Origin: Nitrospira sp.
GTDB taxonomy: Bacteria; Nitrospirota; Nitrospiria; Nitrospirales; Nitrospiraceae
Direction of reading: 5' to 3'
NCBI GenBank assembly: GCA_021323395.1
Contig: JAJONL010000020.1
Span: forward strand, 1 to 64,000
Length of the DNA: 64,000 bases
The notes under the pieces are model-generated. The model was not told the origin of the DNA, did not search any database, and worked only from the letters and a program-made list of their open reading frames with translations. The position numbers and the translations under genes were made by a program. Each line of letters opens with the position of its first letter. Positions within the stretch are counted from its first letter, which is position 1. Shown one piece after another: positions 26,040 to 35,319 of the stretch.

Positions 26040-27569
26040 GTGAAGACGCTGGCCACATTGGAACCGTTGACGACTCGACTAATAGAGATCCGGCGCATTC
26101 AAAGCGCGGCCTCCGTCTTGTCCTGGGATCAGGAAACGTACATGCCGGCCGGCGGGGGCGCTGCCCGAGCCGAGCAGATCGCAACCCTGGAGGGTCTCGC
26201 GCATCAGAGACTCGTGTCCGACGAGGTCGGGCACCTCTTGATCAAGTGGATCGATCCTGCCACCGGATCCGCTGAATCGACTGCCGAAGGCTGGGACGAA
26301 CCGTCGCGCGCGCTCTTGCGGGAAACCTGGCGCGATTTCAACCGCGCCAAAAAATTGCCGTCTGATTTCGTGATCCGCCTGAGTCGCGAATGTTCCCTGG
26401 CTCAACAGGCTTGGGTGACAGCGCGGGAAGAAAGTCGCTTTTCCAAGTTTTTGCCGTCTCTGAAGATTGTGCTGGGCCTCAAACGGGACGAAGCTCAATA
26501 CCTGGGCTACGCGAACTCCCCGTACGACGCCCTGCTGGATACCTACGAGCCCGGCGCCACCGTGGCTCAACTTGCGCCGCTCTTGACTCGATTGCGGGAA
26601 CGGCTCGTTCCGCTGTTGAAGCGCGTGCAAGCCAGTCCCGTCATCATCGACGACCGTTGTCTGCATCAGAGCTTCGACCGGCACAAGCAGGTGGAGTTCG
26701 GACGGCTCGTGCTCACGGCGATGGGATACGATTTCGACCGGGGCCGGCTCGACCTCTCCGCCCATCCCTTTACCACGTCGTTTCATCCCACCGATGTGCG
26801 GGTCACGACCAGGGTCTTTGAAAAGGACCTGCCCTCCTGCCTCTTCAGCTGCATCCACGAAGGGGGCCATGGCCTCTACGACCAAGGATTGGACCCGCGT
26901 TATTACGGCACACCGCTTGGCGAATCTCTTTCGCTCGGTTTCCACGAAAGCCAGTCGCGACTCTGGGAAAATTGCGTCGGCCGGTCTCTCGCATTCTGGC
27001 GTTGCTTCTATCCGATGTTGCAGCACACCTTTCCCCAGCAACTGGCAGAGGTGCCGCTCGATCGCTTCTACGCGGCGATTAACCGTGCCGCCCCATCATT
27101 GATCCGAGTCGAAGCCGATGAATTGACCTATAACCTGCACATCATGCTGCGGGTCGAAATCGAACAGGCCCTCATTGAGGGACGAGCACAAGCTGAGGAT
27201 TTGCCCGGCCTGTGGAATGACAAAATGCAGTCCTATCTGGGCATCATGCCGGAGCGGGATGCCGAGGGGGTCCTTCAGGATGTCCACTGGTCCATGGGGG
27301 CGTTCGGCTATTTTCCTACCTATACGCTGGGCAATCTCTATTCCGTGCAGTTCTTTGAACAGGCCAAACGAGAATTGCCGCAATTACATGACGACCTCGA
27401 GGCGGGCCGCTTGCTGCCGCTCAGACAGTGGCTTGAACAGAAAATCCACCGCTGGGGACGCATGTTCACCCCCGATCATCTGGCTCGACGCGTGACCGGA
27501 TCCGAAGTGGACCCGGAGCCATTCCTTCGCTACCTTGAAGAAAAATACGAAGCGCTCTATCGGCTTTGA
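26040..27569 (+). CDS. M32-family metallocarboxypeptidase (Taq type)
   Basis: A 509-residue cytoplasmic zinc carboxypeptidase that removes C-terminal residues from peptides. The metal motif HEGGH (HExxH type, in SCIHEGGHGLYDQG, about residue 277) and the downstream ESQSRLWEN string are diagnostic of M32; ALLHDIG-like features are absent. The GTG at 26040 follows GAAGGAG. Length matches the family (about 500). Stand-alone gene divergent from the O-methyltransferase gene; likely in peptide turnover. Confidence 0.93.
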   Translation: MKTLATLEPLTTRLIEIRRIQSAASVLSWDQETYMPAGGGAARAEQIATLEGLAHQRLVSDEVGHLLIKWIDPATGSAESTAEGWDEPSRALLRETWRDFNRAKKLPSDFVIRLSRECSLAQQAWVTAREESRFSKFLPSLKIVLGLKRDEAQYLGYANSPYDALLDTYEPGATVAQLAPLLTRLRERLVPLLKRVQASPVIIDDRCLHQSFDRHKQVEFGRLVLTAMGYDFDRGRLDLSAHPFTTSFHPTDVRVTTRVFEKDLPSCLFSCIHEGGHGLYDQGLDPRYYGTPLGESLSLGFHESQSRLWENCVGRSLAFWRCFYPMLQHTFPQQLAEVPLDRFYAAINRAAPSLIRVEADELTYNLHIMLRVEIEQALIEGRAQAEDLPGLWNDKMQSYLGIMPERDAEGVLQDVHWSMGAFGYFPTYTLGNLYSVQFFEQAKRELPQLHDDLEAGRLLPLRQWLEQKIHRWGRMFTPDHLARRVTGSEVDPEPFLRYLEEKYEALYRL

Positions 27570-27907
27570 TCACCTGCCCTCCCTTCCGAGATGAAGCCTG
27601 GTCAAGTGTCCCAGGATGATCATCTCGTCCCCTTGACCGACCCGCTCAATCTCAGTCAGGCCTTCCACCTGGTAAGATCACCTGGGTCATACCAGCACTC
27701 GCTAGAGCCGATCAGCTCTATGTCATCCATCGATGCTTCTGCTATATCTCCCGCGCATTGGCATGCGGCTTCTCTGACTCGCCATTCCAACCGCACAGTG
27801 CTCAGCATGTGCGACCGATCAAACCAGCCGAGTTTCCATAATGATGAGTACGTCAAAGATCCGCCGAAACAAGTCTATGCAAGGCGCACATATGGGGGAT
27901 TCAGGAG
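27570..27907. other. Intergenic stretch before a response-regulator gene
   Basis: No gene. A short plus-strand frame overlaps it without a ribosome site. A CACCTGGGTCATACCAG string near 27680 recalls part of a TPP aptamer but the other conserved parts are absent. Confidence 0.3.
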
Positions 27908-28594
27908 ATGGAACCGGCTCAGAGAACCCACGCTCACCGGTCTGATTTCAACATATTAATCGCGGATGATCATGCGCTGATCCGTCGAGGACTCAAGGAG
28001 TACCTTCAGGACTTCCTGGTCGAGAAGGACTTGCCGCTCCGCTTCACGGAAACGGTTTCGGCCCATGATGCCCTCGCACAAATCCGGGTAGCCACGTGGG
28101 ATCTGGTGATTCTCGACCTGAATTTGCCCGACATGCCGGGGCTGGAGGTTCTCCGCATTATCAAATCACTGCAACCCTTAGCCGCAGTACTGGTGGTCAG
28201 TATCTATGCCGAAGACCACTTTGCAACTCGCGCGATTCGAGCCGGCGCTCACGGGTACCTGCGGAAAGATACTGGTCCGGAGGAACTGCGCACCGCAGTC
28301 TCATGCCTGCTGCAGGGCCAGTCTTATCACCGGGTTGAGAGAACCACGCCTGTTCATGGCAACTGGTCGGGCGAGAATACTCCTCGCGCCGAAGCCCTGA
28401 CCGCGGTATTGTCCGACCGAGAATTGGAAGTCCTTCAATGCATTGCCCAGGGACGTCGATTGACCAACATTGCCGAGCAACTGAACCTGAGCATCAAAAC
28501 GGTCAGCACATATCGCACACGGCTACTCACCAAGCTTGGCCTGAAAACGACGGCTGAACTGGTGCGGTATGCCTTGGATCAACAACTCGTCTGA
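27908..28594 (+). CDS. NarL/FixJ-type response regulator
   Basis: A 228-residue two-domain regulator: receiver (about 15-135) with LIADDHALIRRGL, phospho-acceptor strand WDLVILDLNLPDMPG and the AHGYLRKDTGPEEL Lys motif; then a LuxR DNA-binding domain (about 160-225) with LSDRELEVLQCIAQGRRLTNIAEQLNLSIKTVSTYRTRLLTKL. All phosphorylation residues are present. No histidine kinase is adjacent, so its partner is elsewhere. Followed 130 bases on by a degenerate receiver protein. Confidence 0.92.
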   Translation: MEPAQRTHAHRSDFNILIADDHALIRRGLKEYLQDFLVEKDLPLRFTETVSAHDALAQIRVATWDLVILDLNLPDMPGLEVLRIIKSLQPLAAVLVVSIYAEDHFATRAIRAGAHGYLRKDTGPEELRTAVSCLLQGQSYHRVERTTPVHGNWSGENTPRAEALTAVLSDRELEVLQCIAQGRRLTNIAEQLNLSIKTVSTYRTRLLTKLGLKTTAELVRYALDQQLV

Positions 28595-28723
28595 CGCCCC
28601 GTGATGGGCGGGGGAAAAGCCGTTGATCGGATCGGACGCTTTCCAAACCGACCGCTCCTGCAGCCGAGCAATGAGGGTTGCGCTGTCCATGCCCATCCCA
28701 CCACCATCGCTGCTTTGAGGATT

Positions 28724-29110
28724 ATGGCCAATATCCTTGTTGTGAATGCCGACCCCAACCTCAAACGCCTCATCGAGCTGGCTTTGCCGGGGATGGAACA
28801 CTTCGTTCGACACAGTGCCAACTTGCAGACAGCCCGGGCGGAACCCCCAACTCCCAAACTCGATCTCGTGATAGCCCGTCTTGTAGCGGACGACGATCAG
28901 GGACCTGAGAACCTGGTGGAACTGCGACAGACCTTTCCGATGGCGCCCCTGATTGTCACGGCTTCGCTCCACGATCCAACTCGAGAAGGCGAAAAATTTC
29001 GGCGGGTGGTGCGCGAACTCCAGATCGAGTACTGCCTACTCGAACCCGTTGCCACGACTTCGATCTTGCACACTATTCAGGCGGCACTCGCCCTCCCCAG
29101 ACGAGCCTGA
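28724..29110 (+). CDS. Stand-alone receiver-like protein lacking the phospho-Asp
   Basis: A 128-residue receiver-like fold starting MANILVVNADPNLKRLIEL. The strand LDLVIARLVAD has Arg (about 52) where the phosphorylated Asp should be, so ordinary phosphotransfer is unlikely. The start at 28724 follows TTTGAGG; the longer in-frame version is not protein-like upstream. Its place behind an intact NarL-type regulator suggests a dimer partner or decoy; this is inference. Confidence 0.65.
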   Translation: MANILVVNADPNLKRLIELALPGMEHFVRHSANLQTARAEPPTPKLDLVIARLVADDDQGPENLVELRQTFPMAPLIVTASLHDPTREGEKFRRVVRELQIEYCLLEPVATTSILHTIQAALALPRRA

Positions 29111-29188
29111 CCACGTTTCCCCATCATCTCTCAAGGCCTTCACGGCAGGTGAAGTCGGTGCAGGTTAATCTCCTCTGGAACAGAGGCC

Positions 29189-29320
29189 TAGCCCGAACTA
29201 TTCATGAATATCTGCTCCGTCGTCCGATTCTCTCGCCCGGCGAGGCTTTTCTCGTTCGGCCTCCTCGACGGACTGCACGTACGCCTCCGTCGGCCTTACG
29301 TTCATGAATAATTCGGGCTA
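29189..29320. mobile_element. MITE-like element with 20-base terminal inverted repeats
   Basis: A 132-base element. The left end at 29189-29209 (TAGCCCGAA, then TATTCATGAAT) matches the reverse complement of the right end at 29300-29320 at 20 of 21 positions, and each end is preceded by C to make CTAG at the border. The interior is GC-rich with no coding frame. Size, inverted ends and possible CTAG duplication fit a non-autonomous transposable element. A related single end may lie at about 9876-9894. Confidence 0.65.
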
Positions 29321-29379
29321 GAGATCCCAACCGGCTTCTCAGACGCAAGAGCGAGTGGCTTGTGGCCTAATGAATTGCG

Positions 29380-29943
29380 TCAGTATCCCATGGCAAGGTT
29401 CAACTTGGCTGCATGGTTCGGCGGAAGCGTAAATTCTTCCGCCACGTCAATCCGAGCAGGAACCAACAACGTCGTATGAAAGACAATGTCGCGGATCGGA
29501 ATCTTGAATTCCGGCTGTTGGGGCGTGCTCAACTCCACTGCTTCGACGGATTGCGTGATAGCGGTGACATCCTGCGGACCATAGGTTGTAATCACCGCCT
29601 GCATGAGATCGCGCACCTTCTCATTGGTGTCGTTTCCTTCAACTCCCTTCAGCAGCAAGGGAAGAACCTCATCGCGGACCTGATCCGAAGGACTGAAGTT
29701 CTCGACCCGCTCTTTGCGCCGGAGAGACATGAGGTCGTTGTCGAGATCTCGACTGAAGGCTCCATAGGCAAATCGAACAAACTCGAAATGAAACCCCTTG
29801 ACGCCCTTGCCGAACAGTTGAAGCTCACAAAGAAAACACAGCTGTTGGAGTTTGACATCACTCAGTAACCCGTAGGGTTCGGCCTGCGATAACACGTAGA
29901 GCAATAATGCCCTGTCGATCGTCATTTCATGAGGTTTCCGCAC
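29380..29943 (-). CDS. Panacea/DUF4065-like protein (tentative)
   Basis: A 187-residue protein with a GTG start preceded by AAGGAG. The N-terminal half, ALLLYVLSQAEPYGLLSDVKLQQLCFLCELQLFGKGV, then FEFVRFAYGAFSRDLDNDL, follows the SocA/Panacea pattern: helix, K-LQ-L-x-F string, then FxxxxYGPF-like motif. Panacea domains are antitoxin or chaperone-adaptor modules. No obvious toxin lies next to it, so it may act alone or with a distant partner. The C-terminal half (EFKIPIRDIVFHTTLLVPARI) is specific to this protein. Confidence 0.5.
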   Translation of the reverse strand: MRKPHEMTIDRALLLYVLSQAEPYGLLSDVKLQQLCFLCELQLFGKGVKGFHFEFVRFAYGAFSRDLDNDLMSLRRKERVENFSPSDQVRDEVLPLLLKGVEGNDTNEKVRDLMQAVITTYGPQDVTAITQSVEAVELSTPQQPEFKIPIRDIVFHTTLLVPARIDVAEEFTLPPNHAAKLNLAMGY

Positions 29944-30097
29944 GGTTTGAATCTCCTTACACGATCCGCAATCGGCTAGGACTATAGCCAGGAGGATTTC
30001 TGTTCGTCAATCGTTGTGCATGCGCATGTCTTCGCCCCCTTGACCCATCAAGGCACTTTCGTCTTTAATGGGCCACTCTCGTACCGATTGACGCGCC

Positions 30098-30529
30098 ATG
30101 ACTAAAACCATGAAAGAGATGGATGTGCTTCGCGACCACTTGGCGAAGCATCAACTCAAGTTAACCCGCCAACGCGAGTTGATCCTGACCGCATTTCTCC
30201 GGCAGGAACACATCACGGCGGAGGCCATGTACCACCAACTCGCCAAGAAAGACCCGCATCTGGGGCTGGCCACGATCTACCGCACCTTAAATCTGTTCTG
30301 CGACGCGGGGATTGCCCAAGCCAGGCATTTCGGTACGCAGACGCAATACGACAACATCTCCCATAAGGGCCATCACGATCACCTCATTTGTACCGGCTGT
30401 GGGACCATTGTAGAGTTCGAGAATTGTGAGATCGAACGTTTACAGGAAGAAGTCGCGACGAAAAACGGCTTTGTCATCCAAACACATCGACTCGAACTCT
30501 ACGGCCTCTGTTCCCGTTGTCGACATTGA
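30098..30529 (+). CDS. Fur-family metal-responsive regulator
   Basis: A 143-residue winged-helix repressor: DNA-binding part LTRQRELILTAFLRQEHITAEAMYHQLAKKDPHLGLATIYRTL, then metal-sensing HKGHHDHLICTGCG and a second zinc pair GLCSRCRH. The HHDH string is the Fur regulatory metal site; two CxxC pairs hold structural zinc. It could be Fur itself or PerR; the neighbouring ferric importer, TonB genes and Fur-box-like sites favour iron. It lies 95 bases upstream of fbpA. Confidence 0.9.
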   Translation: MTKTMKEMDVLRDHLAKHQLKLTRQRELILTAFLRQEHITAEAMYHQLAKKDPHLGLATIYRTLNLFCDAGIAQARHFGTQTQYDNISHKGHHDHLICTGCGTIVEFENCEIERLQEEVATKNGFVIQTHRLELYGLCSRCRH

Positions 30530-30623
30530 CGAACCGCGCCCGCATCCAGTATCCTCTTGAGACGGCTTATCAATTTCAAATAAGGCGGCCAGCGGGCTGT
30601 CATAAGATCTGGAGGCATGCCGC

Positions 30624-31655
30624 ATGGCTTCATTCCGTCGCGTATTGTTGGCACTGACTTTTATCCTGGGAATAGGAGGTCTCTCTCAGGACATGACGAG
30701 TTCCGTGTTCGGCGCGGACAAGCTTGTCGTCTATTCCGGTCGGGCGGAGCGGCTCATCAAACCGGTATTAGATGAATTCCAATCGAAAAGCGGCATTCAG
30801 ATCGAGCTGTTGTCCTCGGGAACGACCGAGCTCGTCAACCGTCTGCAAGCGGAAGGAGATCACACCCCCGCCGATGTGTTTCTGACGAATGATGCGGGCA
30901 GCCTTGAGCATGCGCGAGAACTGAAGCTTCTGAGGCCGATGAATATGCGCGAGGTCGAACGAGCCATTCCCGCGCAATTTCGCGCATCCGACAACAGCTG
31001 GATCGGGCTCTCGGGCCGATTCTGGATCGTGGTCTACAACACACATCTGGTGAAGCCCGATCAGATCAAGTCCCTGCTCGACCTTGCTCAGCCACAATGG
31101 AAAGACAAGATTGCCATTCCCAATTCCGGCAGCGAATACCTGCAAGCGGGCGTATCCGTCATCAAGGCGACGTTCGGAGAGGATCGGACAAAACAATTTC
31201 TCCAGGGTCTGAAAACGAACGCGGGCTCGCAGGTGTATCAGAAAAGCTCGCAGATCGTGGAGGCTGTGGCCAAGGGACAGGTCGCCGTGGGCATCGTGAA
31301 CCATTACTACATCTATCGCCATCTCGCGGCGCAACCATCCGCGCCGATCGCAGCCCTGATGCCGGATCAGCAGGAAGGCGGTATGGGGGCGATTATGAAC
31401 GTCTCGGGGATTGGGGTGACCCGCGCTTCGAAACACGTCGACAATGCGAAGCTCCTTCTTGAATTTTTGGTCGCCCAAGCCGGCCAGAAATTGTTCGCCG
31501 ACCTCGATAAGGAATATCCCCTTCACCCGGACGTAAAGGCCGACCCAGCCCTGGTCGATCGGCACGCCTTCCGTGCCGCCCTCGTTCCACTGGCCCGACT
31601 TGCCGAGCTGCGCGAGCCGACCCTCACCCTGATTGAGCAGGTCGGCCTTCGCTGA
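30624..31655 (+). CDS. fbpA: Ferric iron ABC transporter, periplasmic binding protein
   Basis: A 343-residue exported Fe(III)-binding protein of the FbpA/FutA family: signal peptide of about 32 residues, then KLVVYSGRAERLIKPVLDEFQSKSGIQIELLSSG, and VFLTNDAGSLEHARE, and a C-terminal DKEYPLHPDVK. The conserved pair of tyrosines used to bind ferric iron is probably in the QVYQKSSQ to NHYYIYRHL region (NHYY). It would bind Fe(III) in the periplasm and deliver it to FbpB. First gene of fbpABC; 14 bases to fbpB. Confidence 0.9.
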   Translation: MASFRRVLLALTFILGIGGLSQDMTSSVFGADKLVVYSGRAERLIKPVLDEFQSKSGIQIELLSSGTTELVNRLQAEGDHTPADVFLTNDAGSLEHARELKLLRPMNMREVERAIPAQFRASDNSWIGLSGRFWIVVYNTHLVKPDQIKSLLDLAQPQWKDKIAIPNSGSEYLQAGVSVIKATFGEDRTKQFLQGLKTNAGSQVYQKSSQIVEAVAKGQVAVGIVNHYYIYRHLAAQPSAPIAALMPDQQEGGMGAIMNVSGIGVTRASKHVDNAKLLLEFLVAQAGQKLFADLDKEYPLHPDVKADPALVDRHAFRAALVPLARLAELREPTLTLIEQVGLR

Positions 31656-31669
31656 ACTCCTCATTATTT

Positions 31670-33274
31670 ATGAACACCGCCACGAGGTTCAATGCGCCTT
31701 CCCCTCTGCAATGGGTGAGCTTGGTCACCGCCGCAGCTCTGGTCTTGCCGACGGGCTACATCATGTATCTCGCGCTGACCGCCGCGCCCGCCGTCTGGAA
31801 TCGCCTGTGGTCGACGCGCATTCCGGAACTGTTGTGGAACACTCTGTCACTGGCCACGAGCGTCGCTCTCACCACATTGGTACTGGGTGTATCCCTGGCC
31901 TGGATCATGGTGCGTTATGAATTCCCCGGTCGCCGACTCTGGGAATGGGCCGTCGTCCTTCCATTGGCCATGCCGACCTATGTGCTGGCCTATGTGTATG
32001 CCCATCTCTTGGGCATGGGCGGTCCGACGGAACAATGGTGGCAAGCCATCATGGGTTCTGAGGCTAAGCTCGTCTCTCCCCACAGCTTTCCCGGCGTGAC
32101 GCTCATTATGGCCCTCGACACCTTTCCGTTTGTGTACCTGCTGGCTCGAAGCGCCCTTCTGAACCTCAATGTCTCCTTTGAAGAAGTGGCTCGCGCCTGC
32201 GGTGTGCCGCCCTGGAGCACCCTCTGGAGGGTGACGTTGCCGCTGATTCGTCCGGCCATCGCGGCGGGCCTCGCGCTCGTGATTTTGTATGTCGTCTCAG
32301 ACTTTGGCGCCGTCTCCCTTCTCCGTTATCAAACTCTCACCTATGCGGTCTACCAACAAATGACCGGCCGCTATGACCAGAGCGCGGCCAGCATTCTAAG
32401 CCTGCTGCTCGTAGTCATGGCCATCATTTTTCTCGTGACCGAACGGTGGTTTCGCCGGCGCAGTCGTTTCTATCAAACATCCGGCCGGTTCCGCACATCG
32501 ACTCGTCGCCATGAAGGTATTCTCGGCACCATCCTCATCACGGCCTATGTCCTGCTGGTCTTCGGAGCCTCGTTCGGTATTCCGGCGGTCATGCTGGTTC
32601 AATGGAGCATCGCGGCCGTGGCGCAGGGAGCGTTGGATGCACGGTTTTTTGGCTTCATCTGGAATAGTAGTTTTCTGTCCGCGCTCGCCGCCGGCGGGGC
32701 CGTCCTGATCGGCCTGCCGCTCGCCTACCTGGCCAGCCGTCGACCGTCACGGCTCAACCTCGCCTGTCTTCAGGCCGCCTATGCTGGGTATGCGCTGCCC
32801 GGGCCTGTCGCCGCTCTTGCAGTTCTTGTGTTGTTCACCCATTTCGTACCGGCCCTCTACGGCTCGGTCATCCTGTTGCTCGTCGCCTACATCTTGCATT
32901 TCATCCCAGTGGGGCTCCAATCCATGGAGCCCGCGTTGCAGCAGGTGACGCCCAATGTCGAAGAAGTCGCGCGAACCTTAGGCTGCACCACCCGAGAAAC
33001 TCTCCGGCGCGTCACGCTCCCGCTTATTCAAAGCGGCTGCATCACCGCATGGGTATTAATGTTTCTGCAGACGATGAAGGAACTTCCGGCTACCTTGTTG
33101 TTGCGGCCGGTCGGATTTGATACGTTGGCGATTCGCGTCTGGCAGGAAGCCAGCGAGGAGTATTATCAGCTGGCAGCGCCTTCCGCCCTACTGATTGTTC
33201 TGTTGAGTGTGCCGGCGCTACTCTTGTTGGTCGCCAAAGATTGGCGTGGACGCGATCGAGGAGTCATCACGTGA
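31670..33274 (+). CDS. fbpB: Ferric iron ABC transporter, permease
   Basis: A 534-residue permease with two tandem six-helix BPD_transp_1 units. EAA-loop motifs appear twice: EEVARACGVPPWSTLWRVTLPLIRPAI (about 180-205) and EEVARTLGCTTRETLRRVTLPLIQSG (about 430-455). The fused two-unit form is typical of the FbpB/SfuB/ThiP class. It moves iron across the inner membrane with FbpC. It overlaps fbpC by four bases (GTGA). Confidence 0.93.
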   Translation: MNTATRFNAPSPLQWVSLVTAAALVLPTGYIMYLALTAAPAVWNRLWSTRIPELLWNTLSLATSVALTTLVLGVSLAWIMVRYEFPGRRLWEWAVVLPLAMPTYVLAYVYAHLLGMGGPTEQWWQAIMGSEAKLVSPHSFPGVTLIMALDTFPFVYLLARSALLNLNVSFEEVARACGVPPWSTLWRVTLPLIRPAIAAGLALVILYVVSDFGAVSLLRYQTLTYAVYQQMTGRYDQSAASILSLLLVVMAIIFLVTERWFRRRSRFYQTSGRFRTSTRRHEGILGTILITAYVLLVFGASFGIPAVMLVQWSIAAVAQGALDARFFGFIWNSSFLSALAAGGAVLIGLPLAYLASRRPSRLNLACLQAAYAGYALPGPVAALAVLVLFTHFVPALYGSVILLLVAYILHFIPVGLQSMEPALQQVTPNVEEVARTLGCTTRETLRRVTLPLIQSGCITAWVLMFLQTMKELPATLLLRPVGFDTLAIRVWQEASEEYYQLAAPSALLIVLLSVPALLLLVAKDWRGRDRGVIT

Positions 33275-34416
33275 ACCCTGTGAAGGACTCAGAACCCTAC
33301 CATCACCTCCAGGGAACCGTTCCTGCATCGGAGACCGGTGACCTACGGGTTGCACAATCACCCGTCCTGGAGCTGCGCGATGTCTGCTGTGCTTATGAAC
33401 CAAACCGGCCGGCCGTCGAACACATTACCTTCACGGTGCTCCAGGGAGAAATCCTGTGCCTGCTAGGTCCTTCCGGCTGCGGCAAGACTACCATCCTGCG
33501 GGCCATTGCCGGATTTGAGCGGGTCGTCGCCGGCAACATTGCGCTCTCGGGACAGCTGGTATCTTCACCTGACACCCTGATCCCGACGGAACAACGGCAT
33601 ATCGGCATGGTGTTTCAAGAATACGCGCTCTTTCCTCACCTGCGGGTGGAGAAAAATATCGCTTTCGGCCTCAACCATCTTTCACGACCTCAGCAGAAGG
33701 CCATCGTCGATGATCTGCTCGCGCTGACCGGATTACGCGGCCTCGAACACCGGTATCCGCACGAGCTCTCCGGCGGACAGCAGCAACGCGTGGCACTGGC
33801 GCGCGCGCTGGCCCCGCGTCCCGTGCTGCTGCTGCTTGATGAACCATTCAGCAATCTCGATCCCGACATGGCGAGCCGTATGCGCCAAGACCTCCACACC
33901 CTTCTTCGGCAAACCAAAACGACCGCGATTCTGGTCACTCATGACCATGACGAAGCGTTTGCCATGGCGGACCGAGTGGCAGTCTTACGCCGCGGGTGGC
34001 TAGAACAATTCGATACGCCGGAGGCAATATATCACCTGCCGACCACCCCCTTCGTCGCCGACTTCGTGGGGCAGGCAGATTTCATTTCCGGCCTCGTCAC
34101 GAACAAGCTGGTTGTCACAGAGATCGGTGAATTTCCCAATACCAAGAATTTCCCCACGGGAACCAAAGTGGTCGTCATGATTCGGCCGGACGATATTCAT
34201 ATCGTGCCGACTAAGGGAGCCGATGCCCGCATTTCGGCAAGACAATTCAAAGGCTCTGAGAACCTATACACCATCCAACTCCGCTCTGGACAAATCGTTC
34301 ACAGCAGCGAATCATCCCTGAGCATGTACGAAGTGGGAACGGCGATTGCTCTGCGAGTGGTGGCGACCCATACTGTCCTATTCCCACAGCCACCCGGCTC
34401 GGGCACGGATACCTAG
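33271..34416 (+). CDS. fbpC: Ferric iron ABC transporter, ATPase
   Basis: A 381-residue ATPase: Walker A GPSGCGKTT, Q-loop VFQEYALFPHL, signature LSGGQQQRVALARAL, Walker B LLLLDEPFSNLD, H-loop THDHDEAF, and a C-terminal TOBE-like domain from about 270. The GTG at 33271 overlaps the permease stop and gives a short Pro/His-rich leader before the ABC core; the longer version would start inside fbpB. Powers FbpB. Ends the fbpABC operon; a 113-base gap precedes exbB. Confidence 0.93.
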   Translation: MNPVKDSEPYHHLQGTVPASETGDLRVAQSPVLELRDVCCAYEPNRPAVEHITFTVLQGEILCLLGPSGCGKTTILRAIAGFERVVAGNIALSGQLVSSPDTLIPTEQRHIGMVFQEYALFPHLRVEKNIAFGLNHLSRPQQKAIVDDLLALTGLRGLEHRYPHELSGGQQQRVALARALAPRPVLLLLDEPFSNLDPDMASRMRQDLHTLLRQTKTTAILVTHDHDEAFAMADRVAVLRRGWLEQFDTPEAIYHLPTTPFVADFVGQADFISGLVTNKLVVTEIGEFPNTKNFPTGTKVVVMIRPDDIHIVPTKGADARISARQFKGSENLYTIQLRSGQIVHSSESSLSMYEVGTAIALRVVATHTVLFPQPPGSGTDT

Positions 34417-34529
34417 CCGGCTGATCGGAGTTCTGGGCCCGACTTTCCGACGCAGGCCCATGCGGCCGTGTGCAATGGGCGGAGCGTTCCGCTGAGAGAA
34501 CTCAACGTTGAGAGGTGGAGGATCCACAC

Positions 34530-34955
34530 ATGGACGTGCTGAAAAATGCAGTTGAATATGGAATCATCGGTCTGCTGATCGCCTTGAGTGTGTGGTCGGT
34601 GGCGGTCGCCGTCGAGCGGTGGCTGTACTATCGACGTGTGGATCTGGCGCAATTTTCGGACGAGCAGACCTTTGAAATGGCGCTCACGAAACGGCTTGTC
34701 ATCATCGGCACGGTCGCCGCGAATGCCCCGTACATCGGATTGCTGGGCACCGTCCTCGGGATCATGATGACGTTTCACACCATGGGCACATCCGGCACGA
34801 TGGCCGTCAATACCATCATGATCGGCTTGAGCCTCGCGCTGAAGGCAACCGCCGTCGGCCTACTGGTCGCCATTCCCTGCGTCGTGATGAACAACGTCTT
34901 ACGCCGCCGCGTAGCCGAACTTCTGACCATGTACAGGTCCCAACATGGAGCGTGA
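34530..34955 (+). CDS. exbB: MotA/TolQ/ExbB proton channel protein
   Basis: A 141-residue short ExbB. It has an N-terminal membrane helix (YGIIGLLIALSVWSVAVAVERW) and the two conserved channel helices: VAANAPYIGLLGTVLGIMMTF and LSLALKATAVGLLVAIPCVVMNN. Together with ExbD it uses the proton gradient to energise TonB. The start at 34530 is supported by TGGAGGATCC upstream. It overlaps exbD by 11 bases. Confidence 0.9.
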   Translation: MDVLKNAVEYGIIGLLIALSVWSVAVAVERWLYYRRVDLAQFSDEQTFEMALTKRLVIIGTVAANAPYIGLLGTVLGIMMTFHTMGTSGTMAVNTIMIGLSLALKATAVGLLVAIPCVVMNNVLRRRVAELLTMYRSQHGA

Positions 34956-35319
34956 GGTCAATCAGATCAATGTGATCCCTCTCGTGGACGTGATGCTGGT
35001 ATTGCTCGTCATCGTGTTGACCACCGCAACATTCATCAGCACCGGCCAGATCCCGGTCAATCTCGCAAAAGCGAAGGAAGCAGGGGATCGCAAAGATGTG
35101 CCCGTCGTGGTCACCCTGACCGCAGACGGCGACCTGTTTCTAAACGACCGGCCGATTCCGGCTGACGGGCTCAAGACCGTGCTCCTGTCGCATCCTCGCG
35201 AGTCCCTTGTCGTGGTGCGAGCCGACAAAGTCACCGTATTGGAGCGGTTTGTCGCAGTTGTGGATGAGATCCGTGGCTTGGGATTTCAATCCGTGAGTTT
35301 GGAGGTCGTGCGTTTGTGA
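34945..35319 (+). CDS. exbD: ExbD/TolR-family protein
   Basis: A 124-residue single-span protein. NVIPLVDVMLVLLVIVLTTATF carries the membrane Asp (VDVML) essential for proton movement, followed by a periplasmic domain (VPVVVTLTADGDLFLNDRPI). It partners with ExbB and TonB. Overlaps both neighbours, so translation is coupled. Confidence 0.92.
   Translation: MEREVNQINVIPLVDVMLVLLVIVLTTATFISTGQIPVNLAKAKEAGDRKDVPVVVTLTADGDLFLNDRPIPADGLKTVLLSHPRESLVVVRADKVTVLERFVAVVDEIRGLGFQSVSLEVVRL

Noticed and set aside
27660..27710. Possible second TPP-like aptamer (CACCTGGGTCATACCAG)
   Set aside because: Only one aptamer string is present; the CTGAGA and GACCCTCACAACCTGA parts are absent.
34501..34529. Hairpin-like CTCAACGTTGAG before exbB
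   Set aside because: Too short to call as an operator or terminator without further evidence.
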